Assembly: GCA_021740625.1 (NCBI GenBank)
Contig: JAIOZK010000004.1
Coordinates: forward strand, 1 to 64,000
Length of the DNA stretch: 64,000 bases
Direction of reading: 5' to 3'
Origin: Bacteroidales bacterium
GTDB taxonomy: Bacteria > Bacteroidota > Bacteroidia > Bacteroidales > JAIOZK01
Shown: piece by piece, positions 26,967-36,359 of the stretch
Layout: the number at the start of each line of letters is the position of its first letter
Numbering within the stretch: the first letter of the stretch is position 1
The notes under the pieces: generated by a model
Databases searched by the model: none
What the model was told of the DNA's origin: nothing
The model's input: only the letters and a program-made list of their open reading frames with translations
Made by a program: the position numbers and the translations under genes

Positions 26967-29378
26967 TTATTCGTATTTCAATGTATCAACCGGATTGGTT
27001 TGTGATGCAAAATAAGCCCGGGCACTTGTAATCATCATTGCGATTGCCAGGGCGATGAGGGCAGCATATATAAAAAACAGGTAATTGATGGATGTTCTGT
27101 AGGCGAAATCCTGCAACCAGGTGTCCATCAGCAGATAAGAAATGGGCCAGGCAATGATGGTTGCCACTATGACCAGCTTGATGAATTCTGCAGAGATTAT
27201 CCTGATGATGCTTCCTACACCGGCCCCGAGCACTTTTCGTATGCCGATCTCTTTGGTTCTTTGTTCGGCCATGAAAGATGCCAGGCCAAACAATCCCAGG
27301 GCTGCAATAAATATGATGAGGAAGGTGAAAATGACCGAAAGCCGACCCAGGTTTTCTTCATCTTTGTAAAGCTTGCTCAACTCATCCCCCAGGAAAGAAT
27401 ATTCAAAAGGCCTTTCTTTTTCATACTCATTCCACCTGGATGCAAGAAAAGAGATGACTTCTTTTTCATTTCCTGGAATATAGCGTACACAAAGATACTT
27501 GGTAAAGAACATGATGGCGCCAGGTGTTTCTTTCATATTGAGCACGAAAGGCCCCGCAGCTTCATGCAGGGATGTGGCATTGAAATTATTGGTCACACCG
27601 ATCACTCTTTCATCGCCTTGCAGGGATTTGAACTTTTTACCCAGGGAAGCTTCCGGGTTTTCCCATCCCATATGCCTCACCATGGCTTCATTGATCAGGA
27701 TTCCCTTGACCGGATCGGTTTTGTTGGCTTCGTTATAGTCACGGCCCGCAATGATCTTAATACCGAAAGTCTTGACAAAATCATAAGCCACTACGAGAGC
27801 AGGGTAGAAATTCCATTTATCTTCAGGAAAACCTTCAGGCCTGAATTCGTGTGTGTTGTGGGCGGAACCAAAAATGTCATCCACGGTAGTGGCACTGATG
27901 ATATTCGCATTGTTTTCAATTTCTCTTTTAAAGGCAGGGTATTGTCCTGCAACGGCGGTCCGGTTGATGGGTACAATGATCACATGCTCTTTGTTGAACC
28001 CGAGGTCGGCACTGCGCATATAGCGTATCTGGTCGAAGGCAACGAAAGTAGCGATGATCAGAGCAATGGAAATGGCAAACTGCAGCACTACAAGCACTTT
28101 CCTGCCCAGGCCGCTCTTGGCACCTTTGCTGATCTTTCCTTTCAAAACACTGACAGGCCTGAAGGAGGACAAATAAACAGCGGGGTAGAATCCGGAAAAG
28201 ATACCGCTTATCAATACCAGCAAGATCAAAGCCGCAATATAGGCTGGCTGAAGCAGGACCGAAAGGGATATTTCTTTACCTGTGAATGTATTGAATGCGG
28301 GCAATATCAGTTCCACAATAAGCAGGGCGAGGACCATGGCAAAGAAAGTAAGCAGGATGGACTCGCCAAAGAATTGTCGTATGATCTGCCCGCGGTAGGC
28401 ACCCACCACTTTTTTGATCCCGATCTCACGGCTTCTGCCGCTCGAGGTTGCGGTGGCCAGGTTCATAAAGTTGATGCCCGCGATCAATAGCATAAATATC
28501 CCGATGGCAGCAAGGATATAAATATTGGAGATGCTGTTGTTGGGTTCTATTTCATAGTCGAGTTTGGATTTCAGGTGAATGTCGGTTAGAGGCTGGAGAT
28601 AGAGGGAAATATTCTCCTTCTCGGCATCATAAAAAAATTTGTTCACAAAATCAGGGAAAGCGGCCTCCAGTTTCTCCGGATCGGCCTTTTTTTTCAATAC
28701 CAGGTAAGTCCAGCAGGGATTCCAGACCCATGTCCGGGGAAGGCTTCCACCATACATATTGCGGACTGAAGCCATGGAGGCAATAAAATCAAAATTAAAA
28801 TGGGACTGAACAGGCACATCTTTGATCACGCCCGTAACTTTCAGGTTGAGGGCTGATTCAAAACGCAGGATCTTTCCCAGGGGCTCCTCCTCACCAAAAT
28901 ACTTTCGGGCGGCTTTTTCGGTGATGACCACTGAATTGATCTCGTTCAGGGCGGTTTCAGGGTCTCCTTCTACAAATTCGTGATCAAAGACTTCGAAAAA
29001 TGTTGAATCCGCAAAAAAGAAATTCCTTTCGTTGAATTTATGCTCTTTGTATACCACCAGGCTGCGGGGTGCCTGGAAATTGAATACTCTGACCACATTC
29101 TCGATCATGCCAGGGTATTCTTCTTTCATGGTAAAAGCAACAGGGAAGGGAGCACTGGCCGAATTTTCACCCACACCGTTAAAATCATAAACGTTCACCA
29201 CCCTGTAAATCCGGCCGGCCTTTTCATGGTATTTATCATAGCTCAACTCGTCGGTAATATACAATCCGATCAGGATAAAGCAGGCAATGCCTATGGATAA
29301 CCCTGTGATATTAATGAATGTATAGAACTTTTGCTTGATTATGTTCCTGAAGGCGGATTTTATATAGATTTTCCACAT
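26967..29378 (-). CDS. MacB/FtsX-type ABC transporter permease (tandem-duplicated)
   Basis: 803 residues. The N-terminus MWKIYIKSAFRNIIKQKFYTFINITGLSIGIACFILIGLY contains TM1. Middle coupling motif RSREIGIKKVVGAYR; C-terminal motif RTKEIGIRKVLGAG; end SQTNPVDTLKYE. It is the first gene of the downstream operon, with about 200 bp of non-coding sequence before it and no clear -7 box found. Confidence 0.9.
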   Translation of the reverse strand: MWKIYIKSAFRNIIKQKFYTFINITGLSIGIACFILIGLYITDELSYDKYHEKAGRIYRVVNVYDFNGVGENSASAPFPVAFTMKEEYPGMIENVVRVFNFQAPRSLVVYKEHKFNERNFFFADSTFFEVFDHEFVEGDPETALNEINSVVITEKAARKYFGEEEPLGKILRFESALNLKVTGVIKDVPVQSHFNFDFIASMASVRNMYGGSLPRTWVWNPCWTYLVLKKKADPEKLEAAFPDFVNKFFYDAEKENISLYLQPLTDIHLKSKLDYEIEPNNSISNIYILAAIGIFMLLIAGINFMNLATATSSGRSREIGIKKVVGAYRGQIIRQFFGESILLTFFAMVLALLIVELILPAFNTFTGKEISLSVLLQPAYIAALILLVLISGIFSGFYPAVYLSSFRPVSVLKGKISKGAKSGLGRKVLVVLQFAISIALIIATFVAFDQIRYMRSADLGFNKEHVIIVPINRTAVAGQYPAFKREIENNANIISATTVDDIFGSAHNTHEFRPEGFPEDKWNFYPALVVAYDFVKTFGIKIIAGRDYNEANKTDPVKGILINEAMVRHMGWENPEASLGKKFKSLQGDERVIGVTNNFNATSLHEAAGPFVLNMKETPGAIMFFTKYLCVRYIPGNEKEVISFLASRWNEYEKERPFEYSFLGDELSKLYKDEENLGRLSVIFTFLIIFIAALGLFGLASFMAEQRTKEIGIRKVLGAGVGSIIRIISAEFIKLVIVATIIAWPISYLLMDTWLQDFAYRTSINYLFFIYAALIALAIAMMITSARAYFASQTNPVDTLKYE

Positions 29379-29560
29379 GACCTTTCCCTGTTATTATTTA
29401 AATCCCAAATTTCAAATTCCAAATAACAAAACTAGTCCGACCTTCGGCGGATAAATCTCAATCTCCAATGAACCAATGACCAAAACCTTTTGGATGCATC
29501 ATTGTTTTGAATATTGATAATTGTAATTTATTTGTCATATGTTTTTTTATACTTCTGTAA

Positions 29561-29580
29561 GGCTGAGCGAAGTCGAAGCC
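29561..29580. repeat. Palindromic repeat GGCTGAGCGAAGTCGAAGCC abutting a stop codon
   Basis: The same core as the repeats at 45474 and 62325. Its last base is part of the stop codon of the NTF2-like gene (minus strand). Confidence 0.65.
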
Positions 29581-30050
29581 TATTTTTCTTCTTTTGGTAT
29601 TTGATAATATATCTTCCCTACAATTTTCCAACCGTCATCAGTAAAATTGTAAAGAGAAAGGTAGTCGGTAAAGATGTGTTCTCCCCCTTTGAACAATTTA
29701 ATCTTTGTAACGGCTGCTGTGCCTGTAATATCGATGTCTATGAATTCAACGGTCGTTTTTTCAACAGGTGGATCTGTTTCCGCCATCTTGGCCTTTCTCA
29801 TCTTCACATATTCGATCCAGTTGTAAATGGGCAGCTTGTCCATCATGTTCCCTTTGTAAATGAGGAGATTGAATCCCGGGTGAAACCCTTCTTCAATGTC
29901 TTCTATCTCACCACTGTTCTGGATACCATCTATGTAGGCGGATTGAATTACGTTTTTTATTTCTTTTTCATCGTTCTCTTTGTCCTGTGCTATTGCAGCA
30001 GACCCGAGAATGAAACATGCAATGATCCATGTGATACTTTTCTTCATCAT
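29580..30050 (-). CDS. Secreted NTF2-like (lumazine-binding-like) protein
   Basis: 156 residues. Signal peptide MMKKSITWIIACFILGSAAIA, then an NTF2/SnoaL-like fold: KEIKNVIQSAYIDGIQNSGEIEDIEEGFHPGFNLL, the conserved W in YNWIEYV, and the final VEFIDIDITGTAAVTKIKL, DYLSLYNFTDDGWKIVGKIYYQ. Such periplasmic proteins have no firm function. It starts 3 bp after a 98-residue gene, so it is the end of the adaptor-ATPase-permease operon. Confidence 0.82.
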   Translation of the reverse strand: MMKKSITWIIACFILGSAAIAQDKENDEKEIKNVIQSAYIDGIQNSGEIEDIEEGFHPGFNLLIYKGNMMDKLPIYNWIEYVKMRKAKMAETDPPVEKTTVEFIDIDITGTAAVTKIKLFKGGEHIFTDYLSLYNFTDDGWKIVGKIYYQIPKEEK

Positions 30051-30053
30051 AAT

Positions 30054-30350
30054 TTATTGTTTTTTGGATTTATGAATTAATTCACTGTCGCTTTTTCTTC
30101 TAAACATCAGCGGAATGTTTTCTTCCTTATCCGGTGCGCCGATTTCCACCAGTTCCCAGTTCTTATCGTATTCTGCAAGTTTATGGCGCAAAACGGTTAC
30201 TTTGTCTTTTGTTGGGGTTTCATCGGAACCCTCGAAATCGAGAAGCTCAACCCGGTATTGCAGGGTCTTTTTGCGACCGTTGATGCGGACTTCGATCTCC
30301 ACATTTTGTTCGGGTTCCACGTCGGGTATTAATACTACGATTTCTCTCAT
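30054..30350 (-). CDS. Conserved hypothetical small protein
   Basis: 98 residues, no signal peptide and no TM. The N-terminal half is beta-rich and begins MREIVVLIPDVEPEQNVEIEVRINGRKKTLQYRVELLDFE; the C-terminal half is charged (KVTVLRHKLAEYDKNWELVEIG). I do not recognise it. It lies 18 bp after the permease stop and 3 bp before the NTF2-like gene, so it is co-transcribed with the transporter. Its codon use and tight packing support a real gene. Confidence 0.7.
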   Translation of the reverse strand: MREIVVLIPDVEPEQNVEIEVRINGRKKTLQYRVELLDFEGSDETPTKDKVTVLRHKLAEYDKNWELVEIGAPDKEENIPLMFRRKSDSELIHKSKKQ

Positions 30351-30368
30351 TTTTATACAGTTTGATGA

Positions 30369-32768
30369 TTATTCGTATTTGATCGCATCCACCGGATTGG
30401 CATTTGCGGCCCTCACTGCATGGTAGATGATTGTTAAGCTGGCTACAAGGACAGAAATCAGGAGTGCAAAGATAAAGATGTACCATGCTACACCGCTGCG
30501 GTATGCAAAGTTGTTCAGCAGGTCATCCATAAAATACCAGGCCAGGGGCAGGGCAATGACCGCTGCGATCAGAACAAGTTTGAGGAAGTTCTTCGTGATC
30601 AGGTAAACCACCTGCACTGCAGAACTGCCCAGTACTTTGCGAATGCCGATTTCTTTTCTTTTTTGTTGAATGATAAAGGAAGTCAGCCCATATAATCCCA
30701 GGCTTGAAATGATGAAAGAGAGGATCGCGAAATAGCCGAATAACTCCATCATCCTTCTCTCACCCCGGTATGAACTTTTTAAAATATTTTCAACCGAATG
30801 CATTTCGAAAGGCCTGCCGGGGAATACTTCATTCCAGATTTGTTCGATGTATTTCTTTTGTTTTCCATCCTCTCTCACACGAACAACTATTCTGCGGAAT
30901 TCTTCGGGATAAATGATATAAACTGCAGGTTCGATTTTTGACCTGAGCGAATAATAATGGTAATCCTTTATCACACCAATGACTTTCCTTGTATGAATGG
31001 TGTCGTAAAAGGGCATGAAAGTTTTCCCGATGGGTTGTTCCCATCCAAGTGTACTGGCAGCGGCTTCATTAATGATAACTGCTTCTTCATCGTCGAGGGA
31101 GTATGACTTGTCAAAATTCCTTCCCATGCTCAGTTGCATTCCCATGACATCAAAGAAATCATAATCAACATAACCGAAACGCATCATAATGGCTGTTTCC
31201 GTCGAATCGTCAACATGTATTGTGGATTGATTTCCGGCAACTCCGTTGTAATTTGAAGCTGCTGCAACTCCGGTGATGCCTGGATTCTGCAGGAGCTTCT
31301 CTTTGAACAGCCTGATGTCGTCAGGATCGTTATTGTTATGCAATTCAATATTGTATGTTTTTTCGGGATTATATCCCAGGTCTTTATTCAGTACATAGTG
31401 AATTTGCCTGTATAATACCATGATGGAAAATATCAGGGCAATGGATACAACAAACTGGAAAACCACCAGTCCTTTGCTCATGATACCGGATTTTTGTTCC
31501 GTTTCCCCAAGCTTCCCCTTCAGTACGGTAACGGGTTTGAATCGGGACAGGTAAAATGCCGGATAAGACCCTGATATCAGGCTGATCACAAAAAGCAGGA
31601 CCAGCAAACCTACGTTCAGCAACCAGTTTCCTGCAAAATCCGCCTGCAAATCAATGCTGAGAATGTCATTGAAATAGGGCAGAAATATCTCGACCAGCAA
31701 GAGTGATAAAATTACGGCAATGAAAGTCAGGATGAATGACTCACCCAGGAACCTTGATACGAGGCTGCCCCGGGTTGCTCCCAGTACTTTCCGCATGCCC
31801 ACTTCCCGGGCCTGTTTCATCGAACGGGCAATGGAAATATTGATATAATTGATGCAGGCTATGATCACGATCAGGATGGCGATGATGGCAAAAACAACTA
31901 CCGTATAATAATTGCCCTGATTGTAATTCATCACCTGGAACTTGATGTGCCCGGATTTCAGGTGGATATCATCCAGGGGTTGCAAATAGAGATCGAAGAA
32001 ACTTTCCTGCTCTTCTTCAGGTACCTCCCTGTATTCCAGCAAAAAGGGTTTGAATTTTTTGCTCAATTCCTTATGATCCACATTTTCGGCCAGTTGCACA
32101 TAAGTGTCAAGGGTATTGGATCCCCAGCCGCCAAACCAGGGAAAAGCCTGGTAAGCGGTGCTCATAGAGATCAATACCTCATAGCGGAAATGTGCATTCT
32201 CCGGACAGTTTTCCATGATACCGGTTACTTTGAATCCTTCATATCCATAAACAGTCAGGATCTGGTTCATGGCTGAATCTATGGAACCAAAAAGCTTTCT
32301 GGCTGTTTTTTCAGACATGATCAGGTTTTTCGGCTCGCTGAGCGCAGTTTCCGGGTCACCCCGCAAAAGTCCCACACCAAAAAGTTCGAATATGGTGCTG
32401 TCGGTAAAACTGACAAATCCCTGGTTGATCACTTCACCACTTCTTGTGGTAATGGGAAGTTCCCACACCGACCAGAGCCTTACGGCATTGGTGATCTCCG
32501 GAAAATTCTCCACCAGGGTTTCTGCCAGAGGTGCCATGGTAACAGCAACATGCTGGTCATCGATGCCATCAGGGTGTTGCAGCTCCACACAGCGGTACAG
32601 GCGGTCTTTGTTTGGGATATGCTCATTGAAACTCAGTTCGTACTGTACATAGAGCATAATCATAATAAAAGCGGCAATGCCAATTGTTAATCCCAGGATA
32701 TTGATGATGGAGTATCCTTTTTGCCTGACCAGGTTTCTGAATGCGACTTTTAGGTAATTGATGATCAT
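30369..32768 (-). CDS. MacB/FtsX-type ABC transporter permease (tandem-duplicated)
   Basis: 799 residues from ATG 32768. A longer frame reaches 32846, but its 26 extra residues overlap the spacer and all sibling permeases begin at the equivalent of MIINYLKVAFRN. TM1 is at about 20-42; coupling motifs are QAREVGMRKVLGATR and KRKEIGIRKVLGSS; it ends ANANPVDAIKYE. It lies 46 bp downstream of its ATPase and the HlyD-type adaptor, the only permease here with all partners in one operon. Confidence 0.9.
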   Translation of the reverse strand: MIINYLKVAFRNLVRQKGYSIINILGLTIGIAAFIMIMLYVQYELSFNEHIPNKDRLYRCVELQHPDGIDDQHVAVTMAPLAETLVENFPEITNAVRLWSVWELPITTRSGEVINQGFVSFTDSTIFELFGVGLLRGDPETALSEPKNLIMSEKTARKLFGSIDSAMNQILTVYGYEGFKVTGIMENCPENAHFRYEVLISMSTAYQAFPWFGGWGSNTLDTYVQLAENVDHKELSKKFKPFLLEYREVPEEEQESFFDLYLQPLDDIHLKSGHIKFQVMNYNQGNYYTVVVFAIIAILIVIIACINYINISIARSMKQAREVGMRKVLGATRGSLVSRFLGESFILTFIAVILSLLLVEIFLPYFNDILSIDLQADFAGNWLLNVGLLVLLFVISLISGSYPAFYLSRFKPVTVLKGKLGETEQKSGIMSKGLVVFQFVVSIALIFSIMVLYRQIHYVLNKDLGYNPEKTYNIELHNNNDPDDIRLFKEKLLQNPGITGVAAASNYNGVAGNQSTIHVDDSTETAIMMRFGYVDYDFFDVMGMQLSMGRNFDKSYSLDDEEAVIINEAAASTLGWEQPIGKTFMPFYDTIHTRKVIGVIKDYHYYSLRSKIEPAVYIIYPEEFRRIVVRVREDGKQKKYIEQIWNEVFPGRPFEMHSVENILKSSYRGERRMMELFGYFAILSFIISSLGLYGLTSFIIQQKRKEIGIRKVLGSSAVQVVYLITKNFLKLVLIAAVIALPLAWYFMDDLLNNFAYRSGVAWYIFIFALLISVLVASLTIIYHAVRAANANPVDAIKYE

Positions 32769-32814
32769 GTTAATTGGATTTTGGTATGAATGACATGCTT
32801 TGTTTCCGGTAATA

Positions 32815-33504
32815 TTACACCGCAACCGCTTCTTTGATATTTTCATTGATCACTTCACCGTCGAACAACCTGACGATGCGCTGGGCATATTCGGCATCGC
32901 GCACTGAGTGCGTAACCATTACAATGGTGGTTCCGTTTTGATTCAGGTTGTCGAGCAATCCCATGATCTCTTCTCCGTGTGAAGAGTCGAGGTTACCGGT
33001 AGGCTCATCGGCCAGGATCAGATGCGGTTTTGCAACCAGTGCCCTGGCTACGGCAACACGCTGCTGTTGTCCCCCGGAAAGCTGCAAAGGAAAATGTTTT
33101 GCACGATGTGCGATCTTTACCTGCTCCAGCACTTCCTGCACTCTTTCCTTGCGGTCGGAGGCGTTAAAGCCCAGATAGATCAGGGGCAATTCCACATTTT
33201 CAAACACATTCAACTCATCGATCAGGTTAAAATTCTGAAAAACAAATCCGATGTTTTGTTTCCTCAGCTTTGCTCTTTGTTTCTCGGAATGACCGGAAAC
33301 TTCGTTGTTGAGGAAATAATAATTACCTGATGTTGGATTGTCAAGCAATCCCAGGATATTCAGCAGGGTGGATTTTCCACAACCCGAAGGCCCCATAATG
33401 GCCACGAATTCTCCTTTCTGTACTTCAAAACTCACTTTATTCAGTGCGGTGGTTTCTACTTCATCCGTTCTGAAAACTTTCGATAATTCTTCTGTTCGTA
33501 ACAT
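32815..33504 (-). CDS. ABC transporter ATP-binding protein (MacB/LolD type)
   Basis: A 229-residue ATPase with Walker [53 protein letters not shown] and VTHSVRD. It is nearly colinear in sequence with the ATPase at 23761-24447. It sits between the HlyD-type adaptor (18 bp upstream) and the permease, forming a MacA-MacB-like set in which ATPase and permease are separate proteins. Confidence 0.95.
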   Translation of the reverse strand: MLRTEELSKVFRTDEVETTALNKVSFEVQKGEFVAIMGPSGCGKSTLLNILGLLDNPTSGNYYFLNNEVSGHSEKQRAKLRKQNIGFVFQNFNLIDELNVFENVELPLIYLGFNASDRKERVQEVLEQVKIAHRAKHFPLQLSGGQQQRVAVARALVAKPHLILADEPTGNLDSSHGEEIMGLLDNLNQNGTTIVMVTHSVRDAEYAQRIVRLFDGEVINENIKEAVAV

Positions 33505-33522
33505 TGTTTTAATATTTTATTG

Positions 33523-34776
33523 TTAATTTTTGAAAATAAGCTTGTCTTTATCACCGAAGGTGTCGTAGGAGGAAACGATCACTTCTTCTCCCGGCTGCAG
33601 GCCTTCCATCACCTCATAGTAATTGGTATTCTGCCGGTTGATACGGATGCTGCGTTTGCTGGCAAATTCCCCGCTGGGATCCACAACATAGATCCAGTTG
33701 CCGCCTGTTTCCTGGAAGAAACCTCCCCGTTTGATGATGATGGCGTCCTGCTCACCACTGAAGATTAGTTTGATCTGCAAGGTTTGACCGCGTTTGATAT
33801 GATCGGGCGCTTCATCCTCGAATAAAAGATCTACCTGGAATGAACCATTGGTCACATCTGTGTAGATCTTATTGATGAACAGCTTAAATGTTTTACTTCC
33901 AAAATCAAACTCTGCTGGCTGCCCCACATATACCCTTGAAATATACCTTTCATCTATATTGGCTTCCAGCTTGAAACCGTCTTCTTTATCAATTTGCCCG
34001 AGATGTTGACCGGTGGATTTGGTTTCACCGATCTCAACGTCAAAGGAAGAAAGTACTCCGTCGGTTGGCGCTTTTACATAGGCATTTTCCATGTTCTTGC
34101 GCAAGAGGTGCAGGTTGTCGTTCATCCTGTCGAGAGAGGTTCTTATATCCTTGATCTGCTCAACCGTGGCAAGGGAATCAAGCTTTTGAAGCTTCAGCGA
34201 AATATCAAGTTGTTTCAGGGTAAACTGATAATCCCGTGTTGCATCTTCAAACTCTTTTTCCGGGATTACTTTATCATTGTATAACTTTTTCTTACGTTCA
34301 AAATCCCTTTTTACGCGGTCGATCTCATAGTTAAGCTGGACAATTTCTTTTTGCCGCTGGAATTTATTTTGCTCCAGGTTCAGGCGATTGGTCTGCAAAC
34401 GGTTCATTTCTCCCAGCATGCGGGTTTCCTGTTCCATATAATTCAGCTCCATCTGTGTATTGAGGAGTTTCAGTATGGTATCCCCTTGCTGCAGGAAATC
34501 ACCATCTTCAACATAAACATTTTCAACAACGCCTCCCTGAACTGCATCAATATACACCGTGGTTTTGGGATATACAACTGCATCCACCGGAATGAACTCC
34601 TTGAATTTGTCTTTTTTTACATCAACAATCGTAAGCTGATTCCTGTTTACATAAAGCCGGGAAGACTTATCCCTGAAAAATAATAAATAAAGGATAAAAA
34701 TCCCGAAAATACTGATTGCTGCAATTGTTAGAATCTTTTTTGTGGTCCACTTCTTCTTTTCAATTATTCTGTCCAT
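33523..34776 (-). CDS. HlyD/MacA-type membrane-fusion (adaptor) protein
   Basis: 417 residues. A basic N-terminus and one TM helix (about 14-33), a split biotinyl-lipoyl domain (VYPKTTVYIDAVQGGVVENVYVEDGDFLQQGDTIL and YVKAPTDGVLSSFDVEIGE), and between them a long coiled-coil hairpin (about residues 105-215). Then come beta-barrel and membrane-proximal domains. It links an inner-membrane ABC permease to an outer-membrane channel; no TolC-like gene lies nearby. First gene of the operon, divergent from a two-component system. Confidence 0.9.
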   Translation of the reverse strand: MDRIIEKKKWTTKKILTIAAISIFGIFILYLLFFRDKSSRLYVNRNQLTIVDVKKDKFKEFIPVDAVVYPKTTVYIDAVQGGVVENVYVEDGDFLQQGDTILKLLNTQMELNYMEQETRMLGEMNRLQTNRLNLEQNKFQRQKEIVQLNYEIDRVKRDFERKKKLYNDKVIPEKEFEDATRDYQFTLKQLDISLKLQKLDSLATVEQIKDIRTSLDRMNDNLHLLRKNMENAYVKAPTDGVLSSFDVEIGETKSTGQHLGQIDKEDGFKLEANIDERYISRVYVGQPAEFDFGSKTFKLFINKIYTDVTNGSFQVDLLFEDEAPDHIKRGQTLQIKLIFSGEQDAIIIKRGGFFQETGGNWIYVVDPSGEFASKRSIRINRQNTNYYEVMEGLQPGEEVIVSSYDTFGDKDKLIFKN

Positions 34777-34894
34777 GATTCAAATTTTCAATTAATTTGG
34801 TTTTAACACTTTTTAACTAAAGCTGTGCCAATGATCGTAATACGCTTGTATACAGAAGCATAGGATGTGATTTTGGATAAAAAGTGCACGAAAA

Positions 34895-34922
34895 TGTACG
34901 TTAGCGTTCAAGCGCATGTACA
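34895..34922. promoter_or_regulatory. Imperfect palindrome in the divergent adaptor/regulator intergenic region
   Basis: TGTACG and CGCATGTACA arms (TGTAC at 34895-34899, GTACA at 34918-34922) around a GCG-TTCAAG-CGC core. It is placed about 120-150 bp upstream of the adaptor gene and 55-80 bp upstream of the NtrC-type regulator gene, where an enhancer site of such a regulator would be expected. The role is inferred. Confidence 0.4.
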
Positions 34923-34976
34923 CATACGAACATTATGTTTAACTTTACGGATTGATTGAAATTTTCAAATACCCAA

Positions 34977-36359
34977 ATGATGGAAAAGCTGAATGCAAAG
35001 ATCCTGATTGTGGATGATGATGAAGATGTATTGCTTGCTGCGAAGCTGTTTTTGAAGCAGCACATCGAATTCGTTCACACCGAAAAGAATCCGGAGAACA
35101 TCCCGAACCTGATCCAGAATGAGAATTACGACCTAATCCTGCTCGACATGAATTTTGCACCGGATGCCACCAGCGGCAAGGAAGGATTTTACTGGATGAA
35201 CAAAATACTGGAACTGGATCCCACTTCCGTGGTCATCCTGATTACAGGTTATGGAGATATAGAACTGGCAGTGCAGGGGATCAAGGAAGGTGCTACCAAT
35301 TTCCTCCTGAAACCCTGGGAAAACAAAAAGCTCCTGGCTACGATCAAAACGACCCTGCAGCTAAAAAAGTCAAAAACCGAATTGGAGGACCTCAAGACTA
35401 AGCAGAAGGTAATCCTCAAAGACCAGGACCAGGCCTATGCCAACATCATTGCAAATTCCGAACCCATGCAAAAAGTGCTGACCGATGTGCAGAAAGTGGC
35501 CGGCACCGATGCCAATGTTTTGATCCTGGGTGAAAACGGGACCGGGAAGGAGCTTATTGCAAGGGCCATCCACAGGCAGTCACAGCGAAAAGATGAGGTG
35601 TTTATCAGTGTGGATCTTGGGGCCATCAGTGAAAGTTTGTTCGAAAGTGAACTTTTCGGTTTTAAGAAAGGCGCTTTTACAGATGCAAAGGAAGATCGTG
35701 CCGGACGTTTTGAAGCGGCCAACAAGGGTTCCATTTTCCTGGACGAGATCGGGAACCTTTCCCAGGCTTTGCAGAGCAAGCTGTTGAGTGTACTGCAAAA
35801 CAGGAAGGTGGTGCGCCTGGGAACCAACAAAGAGATTCCGATCGACCTAAGACTGATATGTGCTACCAACATGCCCCTTTATCAAATGGTGAATGAGGGC
35901 AAGTTCAGGCAGGATCTTTTGTACAGGATCAACACGGTGGAAATACACCTGCCGCCATTGCGGGAGCGTACGGAAGACATAGAACCACTGGTCAACCATT
36001 TCCTGGATATTTATTGCAAAAAATATAAAATGCAGCAAAAGCGGGTCAGCCCAAGTACTTTGAAAAGACTAGAAAAACACAACTGGCCGGGAAATATCAG
36101 GGAGTTACAACATGCTGTGGAGAGGGCTGTGATCATGAGTGAGTCGAACATGCTCGAACCCCAGGATTTCTTTTTGTCTCGACAGGAAGAGAAAAAAGAT
36201 GAAGTGCTTTCTGCTTCAAATATGAACCTGGAAGAAACCGAAAAAATGCTTATCCGCAAGGTCATCGACAAACATGGTGGAAATATCTCCAAGGCTGCTA
36301 AAGAACTGGGATTAACCAGGGCATCGCTCTACCGCAGAATTGAAAAATATGGGCTTTAA
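34977..36359 (+). CDS. NtrC-family sigma-54-dependent response regulator
   Basis: 460 residues from ATG 34977; the longer TTG start at 34956 is less likely. Receiver with phospho-Asp in LILLDMNF, Thr in LITGYGD and Lys in LLKPWE. AAA+ domain: Walker A GENGTGKE, sigma-54 loop KKGAFTDAKEDRAGRFE (the consensus GAFTGA reads GAFTDA), Walker B IFLDEIGNLS and RFRQDLLYRINTVEIHLPPLRER. C-terminal Fis-type HTH GGNISKAAKELGLTRASLYRRIEKYGL. It activates sigma-54 promoters. It overlaps its cognate kinase by 11 bp and is divergent from the HlyD-ABC operon, its likely target. Confidence 0.94.
   Translation: MMEKLNAKILIVDDDEDVLLAAKLFLKQHIEFVHTEKNPENIPNLIQNENYDLILLDMNFAPDATSGKEGFYWMNKILELDPTSVVILITGYGDIELAVQGIKEGATNFLLKPWENKKLLATIKTTLQLKKSKTELEDLKTKQKVILKDQDQAYANIIANSEPMQKVLTDVQKVAGTDANVLILGENGTGKELIARAIHRQSQRKDEVFISVDLGAISESLFESELFGFKKGAFTDAKEDRAGRFEAANKGSIFLDEIGNLSQALQSKLLSVLQNRKVVRLGTNKEIPIDLRLICATNMPLYQMVNEGKFRQDLLYRINTVEIHLPPLRERTEDIEPLVNHFLDIYCKKYKMQQKRVSPSTLKRLEKHNWPGNIRELQHAVERAVIMSESNMLEPQDFFLSRQEEKKDEVLSASNMNLEETEKMLIRKVIDKHGGNISKAAKELGLTRASLYRRIEKYGL

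Noticed and set aside
34816-34830. TGGCAC on the minus strand upstream of the HlyD-type adaptor gene, as a sigma-54 -24 element; a second TGGCAC at 15630-15635 upstream of a permease.
   Set aside because: The -12 parts read TAGT and TGGA where TTGC is expected, so neither is a convincing sigma-54 promoter even though an NtrC-type regulator lies next to the first.
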